Shown here piece by piece: positions 8,864 to 18,459 of a stretch of DNA of 64,000 nucleotides. Both the position numbers and the translations under genes were made by a program. Below the pieces are notes generated by a model. That model was not told where the DNA came from and ran no database searches. It saw nothing but the letters and a program-made list of their open reading frames with translations. Positions within the stretch are counted from its first letter, which is position 1. Each line of letters starts with the position of its first letter. Origin of the DNA: an uncultured Lachnospiraceae bacterium (GTDB taxonomy: Bacteria > Bacillota > Clostridia > Lachnospirales > Lachnospiraceae); assembly GCA_902476265.1 (NCBI GenBank), contig CABSCP010000007.1, positions 70,428-134,427 of the forward strand. Reading direction: 5' to 3'.

Positions 8864-10335
8864 AAATTATCGTTGCGGATGACGAATATTTTGCAAGGGT
8901 TGCATTAATCAGCATGTTGGAGGAATTTACTGGCGGCAGGGACAGAATATGCGAGGTGGAAAATGGGGAGGAGCTGATTCAAAGGACCCGGCAAATGATG
9001 CCCGACCTGATCTTTTTGGATATTAAAATGCCCAAAATGGGAGGGCTGGAGGCATTTGAAGTGTTGCAAAAACAATATCCTTCTATACTTTGGGTGATCG
9101 TGAGCGGCTATGCCGACTTTTCCTATGCCAGGCAGGCCCTTGTACTGGGGGCCCGGGATTATCTGATGAAACCGGTCAATGAGGCAGAGGTGAAACGGGT
9201 TTTGGAAAAGATGGAGGAAGAACTGGAAGCAGGAAGAGAGCGGAAAACGAGAAGCTTTTCTTCAGACATGAACCTCTGGCTGTGTCAGGGACAGTTTTGT
9301 GAAAAGCTGGCAGGAAAAATTTTCTGTGCCACTCTTCTTTGCAAAGCAGGGAAAGAGACGCCGGAAGAAGAAAAAAGCACGGCGCAAAGACTGCTTTCTT
9401 TGTGCGGACGGATGCAGGAGGATACGGTATTACATGGAACAGTCCTGCTGCCTGACGGTAGCCTTGCGCTGGTTTCCGCAGGACAGAAGGAAGAAGAACT
9501 GGAAAAAAGCCATGATGCGCTGACGGGAAAATGTACAGGCGCTGAGGAAGTAGGCGGCAGACGGAATGGCCTTTACACCGGTGTCTGCCAAAATGAAAAA
9601 GAACTTTCGGACAGGCTTTTGGAGCTTGCAGATGGAAAAACCTGCCATATCCTTTTAAAAGCGGGACAGATCATCACCTGGGAACAGGTGAAACGGATTC
9701 AAAACCAGCACCCGGAAATATTGCAGTTGTGTAATACGATTGACACCATGGCGGTGGAGTTTTGGGAGAAAGAATATGGACCTTTTGATCATGCGGTAAA
9801 AGAAGCGATAAAGATTGTGAAGGAGGAGTCCCTCCCGCTGTCGGTTTCCATGACAGAAAATATATTTGCATATCTGGTGGAAACAATGGAGAAAAATGGG
9901 GAGGAAGCATTTGAAACCCCGGCGGGACTGCGCAACATTGCATGCTGGGAAAAATTTTTGAAAAGCTGTGAAAAAACAATCCTGGAAAAGCGCAAAAGTA
10001 CGACGGGAGGGAATACAGCTGAAAAAATTGCGGCATATATCAGAGAGCATTTTGACCAGGATATCAGCGTGAGCCAGGCGGCGGAACTGTTTCATATGAC
10101 GCCGAATTATCTGAGCACCATTTTTAAAAATGAAATGGGGATATCCTTTGTGCAGTATTTGACGGATATCCGGATGGGAAAAGCCAGAGAACTGCTGGCC
10201 TGCGGGAATTTAACGGTGAGCGCGGTGGCAGAACGGACCGGATACCGGAATGCTGGGTATTTTGCCAGAGTGTTCCGGGAAAATCAGGGAGTTCATCCGA
10301 CAGAATTTCGAAAACAGATGGGAAAACAGGATTAA
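8860..10335 (+). CDS. YesN-type response regulator, receiver plus AraC DNA-binding domain
   Basis: Protein of 491 residues starting at a TTG that overlaps the kinase stop as TTGA, with AGGGGAGG six bases before it. The receiver has Asp7/Asp8, phospho-acceptor Asp54 (IFLDIKMP) and Lys104 (YLMKPV). A long middle region without clear motif precedes a C-terminal AraC double helix-turn-helix (about 388-488; ISVSQAAELFHMTPNYLSTIFKNE and VSAVAERTGYRNAGYFARVFRE). The phosphorylated protein should activate the transporter operon; two direct repeats 21 bp apart upstream of the next gene fit an AraC-type site. Confidence 0.94.
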   Translation: MKIIVADDEYFARVALISMLEEFTGGRDRICEVENGEELIQRTRQMMPDLIFLDIKMPKMGGLEAFEVLQKQYPSILWVIVSGYADFSYARQALVLGARDYLMKPVNEAEVKRVLEKMEEELEAGRERKTRSFSSDMNLWLCQGQFCEKLAGKIFCATLLCKAGKETPEEEKSTAQRLLSLCGRMQEDTVLHGTVLLPDGSLALVSAGQKEEELEKSHDALTGKCTGAEEVGGRRNGLYTGVCQNEKELSDRLLELADGKTCHILLKAGQIITWEQVKRIQNQHPEILQLCNTIDTMAVEFWEKEYGPFDHAVKEAIKIVKEESLPLSVSMTENIFAYLVETMEKNGEEAFETPAGLRNIACWEKFLKSCEKTILEKRKSTTGGNTAEKIAAYIREHFDQDISVSQAAELFHMTPNYLSTIFKNEMGISFVQYLTDIRMGKARELLACGNLTVSAVAERTGYRNAGYFARVFRENQGVHPTEFRKQMGKQD

Positions 10336-10377
10336 AAATCACAAAAAGTACAGAAATTTTTCAAAATAAGGAAAAGT

Positions 10378-10443
10378 ATTGTAGAAAAATACAATTGAAT
10401 TGTAGAAAAGTGACAAAAGGCGGCTTCTTCTTTTTGCTATAAT
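10378..10443 (+). promoter_or_regulatory. activator direct repeats and extended -10 promoter of the glycan operon
   Basis: ATTGTAGAAAA occurs at 10378-10388 and again at 10399-10409, exactly 21 bp apart (two helical turns). TGCTATAAT follows, with the -10 at 10438-10443 and no good -35 at the usual distance. Two in-phase sites next to a promoter lacking a -35 is the classic layout for AraC-family activation; the YesN-type regulator just upstream is the likely ligand. Confidence 0.7.
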
Positions 10444-10501
10444 GAAAACTGTCAGAAAGATCGTGTTGCGGCACGGAAGAATATAAAACGGAGGGTACAA
10501 A

Positions 10502-11842
10502 ATGAAAAAGAAAGTTTTAGCAGTAATTCTTACAGCAGTGATGACGGCCACGATGATTGCCGGCTGCGGAAATAATGAGAAGCAGACTGCGCCTGATCCT
10601 GTCACAGACCAGAACGGACAGAAAGAGGAAACCACAGCTGCGGACGACAATGGGACATCCGAAAGCAGTGTTTCCGATCTGGCGGGACAGACCATTACGG
10701 TTTGGTCCGAAAGAACCGGGGACGATGTGGAAGAACTGGAAAAACTCTGTGAAGCGTTTGAAGAGGAAACCGGGATTATTGTGGACTTCAGCGCGCCCGG
10801 TACGGATTATGAAAATCTGCTGCGCATGAAAATGGCTTCCAATGAAATGCCTGATATCTGGAGCACCCATGGCTGGGCAGTGAAGCGTTATTCGGAAGTG
10901 CTGACGGATCTTTCAAATGAAGAGTGGGTGAAACGGACAATTCCTTCCATAGCGGCACAGGTAACGGATGAAAACGGAAGAGTGCTTTCCATGTGTATCG
11001 ATTCGGCCACTTCAGGAATCGGCTACAATGCGGATGTTTTTGAAGAATACGGGCTGGAAGTTCCCAAAACGATAGAGGAACTGTATGCGGTATGTGATGC
11101 GATCCTGGAAAAGAGTAACGGTACGGTTACTCCGATCCATTTAGGCGGCGGCGACGGATGGCCGGTGGCACAGATCATCGACTACTTGTCCACAACGCTG
11201 TGTGTTTCGGACGATGCCCATAATTACACAGCGTCACTGGCGGACGGCAGTTTTGACTGGGAAAATTACAGACCCATTGCAGAATTCATCAAAACAATTG
11301 TGGAAAGGGGCTACGTGAATGTAGACTGTCTGACCGCCACAAACGATGATACGGCGAAAGCCCTTGCCGGCGGCGAAGCGGCCATAGCGCTTGTGGGATC
11401 GGTCAGGAATTCCGTTAAAAATTATAATCCGGACGCGAATACAGGATTTTTTGCAATCCCCACCTTCCACGAAGGGGACCAGCCGGTGGTCATCGGCGGA
11501 GAAAGCGATGCGTTCGGGATCTGGAAGGATACGGAGCATATGGAAGCCTGCAAAGCCTTTTTAAACTATCTGGCAAGACCGGAGGTGAACCAGAAGTTCT
11601 GTGAATCCGTCAATATCCGTTCCGCATTTACGGATGTAAATGCCGATCTGGGAGACATGCAGCCTTATTATGATGCAATTTCTTCTCTCCGCGTGATGCC
11701 TTATTTTGACCGGGTATGTTTCCCTTCCGGTATGTGGGATGCCATGCAGAAATACGGACAGCTGCTTTTGACAGAAGACTATACCGTGGATGAATATTTA
11801 AAGGATATGGCCGGCGATTATACGAGGCTGATCAGTCAGTAA
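10502..11842 (+). CDS. carbohydrate ABC transporter solute-binding lipoprotein (family 1)
   Basis: Protein of 446 residues with a lipoprotein signal (hydrophobic helix then lipobox MIAGC, Cys near residue 21), an acidic/Thr-rich linker and a periplasmic-binding fold (ITVWSERTGDDVEELEKLCEAF; GEAAIALVGS; AFLNYLARPEVNQKF). It captures an oligosaccharide outside the cell and delivers it to the two permeases downstream. Strong GGAGGG site. No ATPase gene lies in the cluster, so a shared MsmK-type ATPase elsewhere is expected, as is usual for these transporters. A terminator after the gene would make it the most abundant product of the operon. Confidence 0.93.
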   Translation: MKKKVLAVILTAVMTATMIAGCGNNEKQTAPDPVTDQNGQKEETTAADDNGTSESSVSDLAGQTITVWSERTGDDVEELEKLCEAFEEETGIIVDFSAPGTDYENLLRMKMASNEMPDIWSTHGWAVKRYSEVLTDLSNEEWVKRTIPSIAAQVTDENGRVLSMCIDSATSGIGYNADVFEEYGLEVPKTIEELYAVCDAILEKSNGTVTPIHLGGGDGWPVAQIIDYLSTTLCVSDDAHNYTASLADGSFDWENYRPIAEFIKTIVERGYVNVDCLTATNDDTAKALAGGEAAIALVGSVRNSVKNYNPDANTGFFAIPTFHEGDQPVVIGGESDAFGIWKDTEHMEACKAFLNYLARPEVNQKFCESVNIRSAFTDVNADLGDMQPYYDAISSLRVMPYFDRVCFPSGMWDAMQKYGQLLLTEDYTVDEYLKDMAGDYTRLISQ

Positions 11843-11887
11843 TGTACAGGATGGAGTGCGCTGCGCCTCCTGGAGCTTGAAAGGAAT

Positions 11888-11930
11888 ATACCGCCCATTC
11901 GGTTTTATCCTGTGGGCGGTATTGTTTTCT
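11888..11930 (+). terminator. partial terminator between binding protein and permeases
   Basis: ATACCGCCCA (11888-11897) and TGGGCGGTAT (11913-11922) form a perfect 10-bp stem followed by TGTTTTCTT. It lies inside the operon, so it probably terminates only part of the transcripts and sets a higher level of binding protein than permease. Confidence 0.75.
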
Positions 11931-11957
11931 TCAAATGAGAGAAAAGGAGCTTGAAAA

Positions 11958-12839
11958 ATGCGTAAAAAGAAGATTTCTGCGGCTGCCGGCATCAATATCA
12001 TGTATCTGCCGGCGGTGATCCTGTTTGTGATCTTCATTCTGATTCCGTTCATACGGGGGATCGGAATTTCCTTTACGGACTGGAACGGGTATTCACAGTC
12101 CAAAAATTTTGTGGGTCTGCGCAATTACCGGGAATTTTTTACCGATAAAAATATGCGGACCGTATTGCTCAATACGCTTTTATACGGCGGATTGAGCACG
12201 CTGTTCCAAAACCTGCTGGGGCTGGCCTATGCGCTGTTGATGGATACGAATTTTAAGGCAAGAGGACTGGTCAGAACGATCATCTATCTGCCGGTTATCG
12301 TTTCCCCGCTGATTATGGGGTATATTCTGTATTACGTCTTTCAGTATAACAACGGGGCCTTAAACGAGATCCTTTCCTGGTTCGGGGGCGCGCCTGTGGA
12401 CTGGCTGGCAAAATGGTCCAGGGCGGTGCCCATTGTCATTATTGTGAATACCCTCCAGTTCGTGGGGCCGGCCATGATCATTTATTTGACGGGCCTGCAG
12501 TCTATATCCTCCAATTATAAGGAGGCGGCGCAGTTGGACGGGGCCACGGGAGTTCAGAATTTCCGCTATATTACACTGCCGCTTTTGATGCCCTCCATCA
12601 CAATTAATGTCATTTATAACCTGATCGGGGGATTGAAGCTGTTTGATATTATCATGTCTCTTACAAAGGGAGGGCCGGGCTACAGCACCTCTTCCATGTC
12701 AACCTTCATGTATTCCGTCTATTCCGGGAGGCAGGACGCAGGATATGCCACAACCGTAGGAAACATGATGTTTATCATGATTGCGGTGATCGGGATCGCG
12801 CTGCTGACGCAGATGAGGAAGAAGGAGGTGGAACTGTGA
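11958..12839 (+). CDS. sugar ABC transporter permease 1 (MalF type)
   Basis: Protein of 293 residues with six predicted membrane helices and the EAA loop (KEAAQLDGATGVQNFRYITLPLLMP, about 190-215), which docks the ATPase. The N-terminal sequence (YLPAVILFVIFILIPFIRGIGISFTDWNGY) is characteristic of the first permease of family 1 sugar transporters. AAGGAGC precedes the ATG; its stop overlaps the next gene's GTG start, so the two permeases are translationally coupled and form the heterodimer. Confidence 0.94.
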   Translation: MRKKKISAAAGINIMYLPAVILFVIFILIPFIRGIGISFTDWNGYSQSKNFVGLRNYREFFTDKNMRTVLLNTLLYGGLSTLFQNLLGLAYALLMDTNFKARGLVRTIIYLPVIVSPLIMGYILYYVFQYNNGALNEILSWFGGAPVDWLAKWSRAVPIVIIVNTLQFVGPAMIIYLTGLQSISSNYKEAAQLDGATGVQNFRYITLPLLMPSITINVIYNLIGGLKLFDIIMSLTKGGPGYSTSSMSTFMYSVYSGRQDAGYATTVGNMMFIMIAVIGIALLTQMRKKEVEL

Positions 12840-13663
12840 AAAAAAGGAAATTTTATAAGAAGGCCGCAATTGCAGTTACCTGTGTTGTCATCTGTTTTTT
12901 TCAGCTGATCCCTTTTTATATGATGATCAATATGTCCTTTAAAAAATCCACGGATTATAAATCCACCATATCGATCCCCCATTATCTGTATTTGGATAAT
13001 TTTGCGAAGGTATGGGAGAAGGCAAATCTGGGCAACGCTTTTTTGAATAACATTGTGATCACGTTTGGAACGCTGTTTTTTTTGATCCTGGTGGCAGGGG
13101 CGGCATCCTATCCCCTTTCCCGAAACAAATCCAGGCTCAATAAGATGATTTATTCCGTATTCGTGGCATGTCTGATTATTCCGTCCCTGACGCTGATGGT
13201 GCCGCTTTATATGATGCTCATTGATATGAAGGCTCTCAATACCCTGTGGGGAATGATCCTGGTAAATACCGCATTCGGAACGCCCATGTGCATCTTCCTG
13301 TATACAGGGTTTATCAATTCCATCCCCAGGGAAATTGACGAGGCCGGGCTGATCGACGGGGCCGGTCGTCTGACCATCTTTTTTCAGCTGATCATGCCCC
13401 TGTTAAAGCCGGTGACGGCATCCGTCGTCATTTTGCAGGGCGTAGGAATCTGGAATGAATATGGCATGGCCCTTTATGTGCTGCAGAAAAAGAACGTACA
13501 GGTGCTGACCGTTACGCTGGCCCGTTTCATCGGACAGCATCAGTCACAGATGAACTGGGTGGCGGCGGGATGTCTGCTTTCTTCCGTTCCGGTCATCTGT
13601 CTGTTTATCTGTTGTCAGAAGCAGTTTATCAAAGGGATTGCGGCCAGCGCGATCAAGGGATGA
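12836..13663 (+). CDS. sugar ABC transporter permease 2 (MalG type)
   Basis: Protein of 275 residues starting with GTG in a GTGA overlap and preceded by AAGGAGGTGG. Six predicted membrane helices; EAA loop at EIDEAGLIDGAGRLTIFFQLIMPLLKP. The pattern MINMSFKKSTDYKS and the C-terminal GIAASAIKG are typical of carbohydrate permease 2. It partners the permease just upstream; the binding protein precedes them both and two glycoside hydrolases follow, so substrate is likely a galactose- or mannose-containing oligosaccharide (inference). Confidence 0.94.
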   Translation: MKKRKFYKKAAIAVTCVVICFFQLIPFYMMINMSFKKSTDYKSTISIPHYLYLDNFAKVWEKANLGNAFLNNIVITFGTLFFLILVAGAASYPLSRNKSRLNKMIYSVFVACLIIPSLTLMVPLYMMLIDMKALNTLWGMILVNTAFGTPMCIFLYTGFINSIPREIDEAGLIDGAGRLTIFFQLIMPLLKPVTASVVILQGVGIWNEYGMALYVLQKKNVQVLTVTLARFIGQHQSQMNWVAAGCLLSSVPVICLFICCQKQFIKGIAASAIKG

Positions 13664-13673
13664 GGAGGTTTGT

Positions 13674-15278
13674 ATGAAAACAATGAATTTGCTCCGGCAG
13701 CCGGAGCTGATTGCGGTAGAAACACAGGAGGGATGGAAGACGCTTCCCCAAAAGGGGGGTGACGGGATTGTGGTCGCGTACACGCCGGTGGAAGAAGGCA
13801 TGCAGGTAACGCTGCATGCGCCGGACATCCGAGTGCGTCATATCCTGCTGCAGTGGAAAGAAACACCTCAGGAAGGCTGCAGAATTTTGGGAGATCACTG
13901 GGAAAGGGCGTACGGCGATCTGGCCTGGCGGGGAATAGAACCTCACAGGGAACTGCCCTGGTACTTTTTTGTCAGTGACGGACAGACGCTGGACGGCTAT
14001 GGAGTTCTGACAGGAGGGGCCGCATTTGCGAGCTGGTATCTGGACGGAAATGTTGTCTCCCTGCTGCTGGATGTCAGATGCGGGAACCGGGGCGTTTTGC
14101 TGGGGCAGCGGGAATTGCAGGCAGCTATTGTGACTTTGTATAAAGGAGAGGAGAAGGAAACGGTCTTTTCGTCAGCGGCAGAATTTTGCCGACGCATGTG
14201 CCCCTCTCCTAGGCTGCCCAAAGAACCTGTCTATGGAGGGAATAACTGGTACTATGCCTATGGGAATTGCAGCAGTGCCTCTTTTTTGCAGGATTGCCGT
14301 ATCATGGCAGAGCTGTCGGAAGGCCTGCCGGTCCGTCCTTTTATGGTGTTGGACGACGGCTGGCAGGTCAGCCACGGCTGTTATCAGGATTGTACACAGG
14401 ACGCATGGAAACCGGATCCGGTCAGGTTCCCGGATATGAAAAAAATGGCGGAGGCGGCAAAAGAGATGGGGGTAAAGCCGGGAATTTGGTACCGTCCCCT
14501 GATTGCCACGAAAGCGTCCCGAGAAGACTGGATGATGCCGCAAAAGAAGGATGGGAGCAAATCTTATAAACTGGATCCGAGCAGGACAGAGGTTTTAGAG
14601 AAGATCGGACAGGAGATCCGTCAGTTGAAGGAATGGGGATTTGAACTGATCAAACATGATTTTACCTCCTTTGATATTCTGGGAGTTTGGGGCGCTAAGA
14701 GGCATTCTATGGCGCCTGAAGAGGAATGGCATTTTTTTGATGAGACAAAAACAACGGCGGAAATCATAAAGCAGCTTTATGAGATGATCAGAAAGAGCGC
14801 GGGGGATATCCCTGTCATCGGCTGTAACACCATATCCCATTTGGCGGCAGGAATTTTTGAAATGCAGCGCACAGGAGATGATGTCAGCGGCTGTCAGTGG
14901 GAGCGGACCAGAAAAATGGGGGTTAACGCCCTGGCATTCCGCATGCCTCAGCATGAAACCTTTTACGCGGCGGATGCGGATTGTGTGGGAATCACGGGGC
15001 AGATTCCATGGAGTTTAAACAGGCAATGGCTGGATCTTTTGGCCAACAGCGGGACCCCCTTATTTGTCTCTCTCGATCCTGCCGCCGCTTCTTTACAGGT
15101 AAGAAAGGATATCAGGCAGGCATTTCAAAAAGCGGCGGTAAGACAGCGCCGTGCCTGGCCTTTAGACTGGATGGATACGGCACTTCCCCGCAGATGGAGC
15201 TGTGAGACCGGAGAAAAAGAGTATTGCTGGTCGCTGCCGGGGAAAATTGAATTTTGTGAAGGATACATAGGAGAATAG
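13674..15278 (+). CDS. GH36-like alpha-galactosidase
   Basis: Protein of 534 residues without signal peptide, so it acts in the cytoplasm on imported sugar. The start MKTMNLL follows GAGGAGG by seven bases, ten bases after the permease stop. A beta-rich N-terminal part (1-180) leads to a TIM barrel beginning PVYGGNNWYYAYG. Clan GH-D signatures are present: DDGWQ, the likely nucleophile Asp329 in LIKHDF, and the likely acid/base in GDD (402-403). It is shorter than standard 700-residue GH36 enzymes and lacks the long C-terminal domain, so it belongs to a smaller subfamily whose exact substrate is not certain. Confidence 0.82.
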   Translation: MKTMNLLRQPELIAVETQEGWKTLPQKGGDGIVVAYTPVEEGMQVTLHAPDIRVRHILLQWKETPQEGCRILGDHWERAYGDLAWRGIEPHRELPWYFFVSDGQTLDGYGVLTGGAAFASWYLDGNVVSLLLDVRCGNRGVLLGQRELQAAIVTLYKGEEKETVFSSAAEFCRRMCPSPRLPKEPVYGGNNWYYAYGNCSSASFLQDCRIMAELSEGLPVRPFMVLDDGWQVSHGCYQDCTQDAWKPDPVRFPDMKKMAEAAKEMGVKPGIWYRPLIATKASREDWMMPQKKDGSKSYKLDPSRTEVLEKIGQEIRQLKEWGFELIKHDFTSFDILGVWGAKRHSMAPEEEWHFFDETKTTAEIIKQLYEMIRKSAGDIPVIGCNTISHLAAGIFEMQRTGDDVSGCQWERTRKMGVNALAFRMPQHETFYAADADCVGITGQIPWSLNRQWLDLLANSGTPLFVSLDPAAASLQVRKDIRQAFQKAAVRQRRAWPLDWMDTALPRRWSCETGEKEYCWSLPGKIEFCEGYIGE

Positions 15279-15279
15279 A

Positions 15280-18200
15280 ATGAGCGTGATGCATTCGGAA
15301 TGGAAAGGGCGGCTCAGACACTGGATACGCACCTTAAAGGAGGACTTTTACAGTCCTCTGGGAGAAATTTTGTGGCAGGCCTGTCCGGCAGAGGGGCGGC
15401 TGAGTCCGCAGGAAGCTGCCCGGAAAGATTTTTACAGGGTAGAACCGGGTTTTACCTGGGGGAAAAGTTATGAATACTGTTGGTTCCGGGCCGTAATCGA
15501 GGTGCCTGAAAGGGCGGCCGGAGAACGGATTGTGTTGAATCTGGAGCCGGGAGGGGAATCCACGCTGTTTGTAAACGGGAAAGCTTTTGGCACCTACCGG
15601 GCCGACTGGATCCAGGAAAAACACCATTATTTTGTGGATAACACGCTGACAAATCCGGCGGTGGGCGGCGCATGTTTTGAAGTGATGATGGAAACCTACG
15701 CCGGGAATTATTATCCGGAATGTGTCGACGGAGGCTGTGCCACAGGCCCCGTGCTGCCGGGCGCATTTACGGATCCCCTTGAGGAGGGGGAACGAAGAAG
15801 GCTGGGGATTTGCACCTATGGAATCTGGAAGGAGGAGGCTTATCAGCTTTATATGGATGTATCCACGTTGGAAAAGCTGCTTTTTACTCTGGAGGAAACT
15901 TCCTTAAGAGCGGCCCATATAGCGGAAGCATTGGAGCAGTTTACGCTGGCGGTGGATTTTGAACAGGACAGGGCAGGCAGGATGGCGGATTATCGCAAAG
16001 CGAGGGAACTCTTAAAGCCAGCGCTGCAAGCGGTTAACGGGAGCACCATGCCGGTATTTTATGGGGTGGGAAATGCCCATCTGGATCTGGCCTGGCTGTG
16101 GCCCATGGAAGAGACCTTCAGAAAGACAGCCAGAACCTTTGCGGCCCAGCTGCGGCTCATAGAGGAGTATCCGGAATATAAATTTATCCAGAGTCAGCCG
16201 GCAGTCTATGAAATGTGCCGGGAATATGCGCCGGAACTGTTTGAGAGAATCCGTGCGGCAGTGAAGAAGGGGCAGTGGATTGCCGACGGGGCCATGTGGG
16301 TGGAACCGGATACCAATATGGCGGGCGGTGAAGCTTTGATCCGACAGCTTTTGTATGGGAAAAAATATTACAGGGAGATGTTTGGAACAGACAGCAGGCT
16401 GCTTTGGCTTCCGGACACATTCGGATACAGTGCGGCCCTTCCTCAGATTTTAAAAGGATGTCAGGTGGATTATCTGGTGACGCAGAAAATTTTCTGGTCT
16501 TATAACGAAGGGGAACGGTTCCCTTACCACTACTTTAACTGGGAAGGAATGGACGGTTCCAAAATCGTTTCCTTTCTGCCGACGGATTACACCTATCGGA
16601 CAGATCCGGAGGAGATCAACCGCATTTGGAAAAATCGGAGTCAGACAAGAAATCTGGAAGCTTTTTTGCTGCCTTTTGGTTATGGGGACGGGGGAGGCGG
16701 ACCCACTCGGGATCATGTGGAATATGCTTTCAGGCAGAAGAATCTGGAAGGCAGCGCGATAGTAAAGCTGGCCGGGCCGATGGAATTTTTTGAAGAGATG
16801 GAAGCGGCAGGAGGGCCTGTGGATACCTGGACGGGAGAACTTTATTTCACGGCCCACAGGGGAACTTATACTTCTCAGGCCATGGTAAAGAAAAATAACC
16901 GCAGGTGTGAGAACGCGCTTCGGGAAGCGGAGTTATGGAGCACGCTGGCAGTACAGAGAGGAAACGATTACCCGGAAGAAAAGCTGGAGCGGCTGTGGAA
17001 AGAACTTCTTGTACTTCAATTTCATGATATTCTGCCGGGTTCCGGAATCGGCAGGATCTATGAAGATGCAAAACCGGTGTTTTCTCATATTTTGGAGGAA
17101 TGTGAGAAATTGACCCAAAGGGCGCAGGAAAAATTGCTGGAGAAAAGAAAGGGGCTGACTGTTTTTAACGGTCTGGGATTTCCCGTCAAAAGGCTGATCG
17201 CCCTGCCGGAAGAATTTGAGAAGGGCGCTGTTACGGCAGAAGGGGGAACGGTCCCGGTGGCAGGAAAAGGAGACGGGGTAAAGGCGTTACTTTCTCTGCC
17301 CCCCTGCGGTGCGGTCACCCTTTTACCGTGTCAGAACATTCCTACAAAGATGCCTTTTGCGGTGCATCTCACAGAAAACGAAAACGGGTTTTGCCTGGAG
17401 AACGGACAAGTATGCGTTGTGGTGGATAAAAAGGGAGAAATTTCTTCTTACCGTTTGAAGGAAAGCGGCCGGGAATTTGCGGCGGCTCCCATGAATCACC
17501 TGATGCTCTATCAGGATGTGGCGCGGCGTTTTGATGCCTGGGATATTGATTCCAATTACCGGGTTTTGGAGCAGCCTGGAGCCTTTGCCGTTTCCGTACA
17601 GCCCCTGTACGTTTCGGAATTGGAAGGCATTCTTATGGTGAGCGGCAAAATCGGCGTTTCGTCCTATACACAGCAGATCCGCCTGACGGCGGAAAGCCGT
17701 AGAGTGGAAATAGAGATGGAGATTGACTGGAAAGAACTGCACAGGCTTTTAAAAGTAGCATTCCCGACAGAAGTATACGCAGAAGAAGGGATCAACGAGA
17801 TCCAGTTCGGCTATGTAAAACGGCCTGCCCGCCGTTCCAGGATGTATGAGAAAGAGCGGTTTGAAGTCTGCAATCATCGTTACAGCGCCTTATGCGACGG
17901 TTCCCATGGCGCAGCGGTTCTGAATGATTCTAAATACGGCATCAGCATGAATGAAAACAGCCTGGAACTGTCCCTCTTAAAAGCCGCTTCTTCCCCGCAG
18001 ATGCGGGCGGATAACGGAATTCACCGTTTTACCTATGCATTTACTGCCTGGGAGGGCAGTTTTGCAGAGGCAGACGTACACAGACAGGCCTGGGAATTAA
18101 ATGCACCTCCTTCCATAATGCAGGGATTTACCAATTCCTTTTCCGCTTTTTCTGTGAACCGGGAAAATATCATGCTGGAATCTGTGAAATGTGCACAGGA

Positions 18201-18411
18201 CGGAAGCGGAGATTGGATTCTTCGACTCTATGAAGCAAAAAAGGCATCCGGAATGGCTGAAATTAAAATGCCTTCCCTGATTGGCTCCCGGGCATATCTG
18301 TGCGATATGCTGGAAAATAAAACAGAGGAAATACCGGTGGAAGAAAACAAAATCAGCCTGTTTTTCCGGGCTTTTGAAATTAAAACGGTGAGGATATCAC
18401 AAAATAAATAA
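15280..18411 (+). CDS. GH38 alpha-mannosidase
   Basis: Protein of 1043 residues, full length for the family, no signal peptide (cytoplasmic). Starts two bases after the previous stop with AGGAG seven bases before. After an N-terminal beta domain the catalytic domain begins at GVGNAHLDLAWLWP with zinc ligands His267 and Asp269; the nucleophile is Asp379 in LPDTFGYS. Further family marks are SQPAVYEMCREYAPELFERI, WVEPDTNMAGGE and the helical middle region with QFHDILPGSGIGRIYED. The enzyme trims alpha-mannosyl residues. Last gene of the glycan locus; the pairing with an alpha-galactosidase suggests breakdown of a mixed mannose/galactose glycan. Confidence 0.95.
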   Translation: MSVMHSEWKGRLRHWIRTLKEDFYSPLGEILWQACPAEGRLSPQEAARKDFYRVEPGFTWGKSYEYCWFRAVIEVPERAAGERIVLNLEPGGESTLFVNGKAFGTYRADWIQEKHHYFVDNTLTNPAVGGACFEVMMETYAGNYYPECVDGGCATGPVLPGAFTDPLEEGERRRLGICTYGIWKEEAYQLYMDVSTLEKLLFTLEETSLRAAHIAEALEQFTLAVDFEQDRAGRMADYRKARELLKPALQAVNGSTMPVFYGVGNAHLDLAWLWPMEETFRKTARTFAAQLRLIEEYPEYKFIQSQPAVYEMCREYAPELFERIRAAVKKGQWIADGAMWVEPDTNMAGGEALIRQLLYGKKYYREMFGTDSRLLWLPDTFGYSAALPQILKGCQVDYLVTQKIFWSYNEGERFPYHYFNWEGMDGSKIVSFLPTDYTYRTDPEEINRIWKNRSQTRNLEAFLLPFGYGDGGGGPTRDHVEYAFRQKNLEGSAIVKLAGPMEFFEEMEAAGGPVDTWTGELYFTAHRGTYTSQAMVKKNNRRCENALREAELWSTLAVQRGNDYPEEKLERLWKELLVLQFHDILPGSGIGRIYEDAKPVFSHILEECEKLTQRAQEKLLEKRKGLTVFNGLGFPVKRLIALPEEFEKGAVTAEGGTVPVAGKGDGVKALLSLPPCGAVTLLPCQNIPTKMPFAVHLTENENGFCLENGQVCVVVDKKGEISSYRLKESGREFAAAPMNHLMLYQDVARRFDAWDIDSNYRVLEQPGAFAVSVQPLYVSELEGILMVSGKIGVSSYTQQIRLTAESRRVEIEMEIDWKELHRLLKVAFPTEVYAEEGINEIQFGYVKRPARRSRMYEKERFEVCNHRYSALCDGSHGAAVLNDSKYGISMNENSLELSLLKAASSPQMRADNGIHRFTYAFTAWEGSFAEADVHRQAWELNAPPSIMQGFTNSFSAFSVNRENIMLESVKCAQDGSGDWILRLYEAKKASGMAEIKMPSLIGSRAYLCDMLENKTEEIPVEENKISLFFRAFEIKTVRISQNK

Positions 18412-18420
18412 AAAATTTGG

Positions 18421-18449
18421 TTGACTTTTTGACTTTATTGGAGTACATT
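18421..18449 (+). promoter_or_regulatory. promoter of the Trp T-box transporter operon
   Basis: TTGACT (18421-18426), 17-base spacer, TACATT (18444-18449). It places the transcript start just before the T-box Stem I. Confidence 0.65.
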
Positions 18450-18459
18450 AATAAAAACA

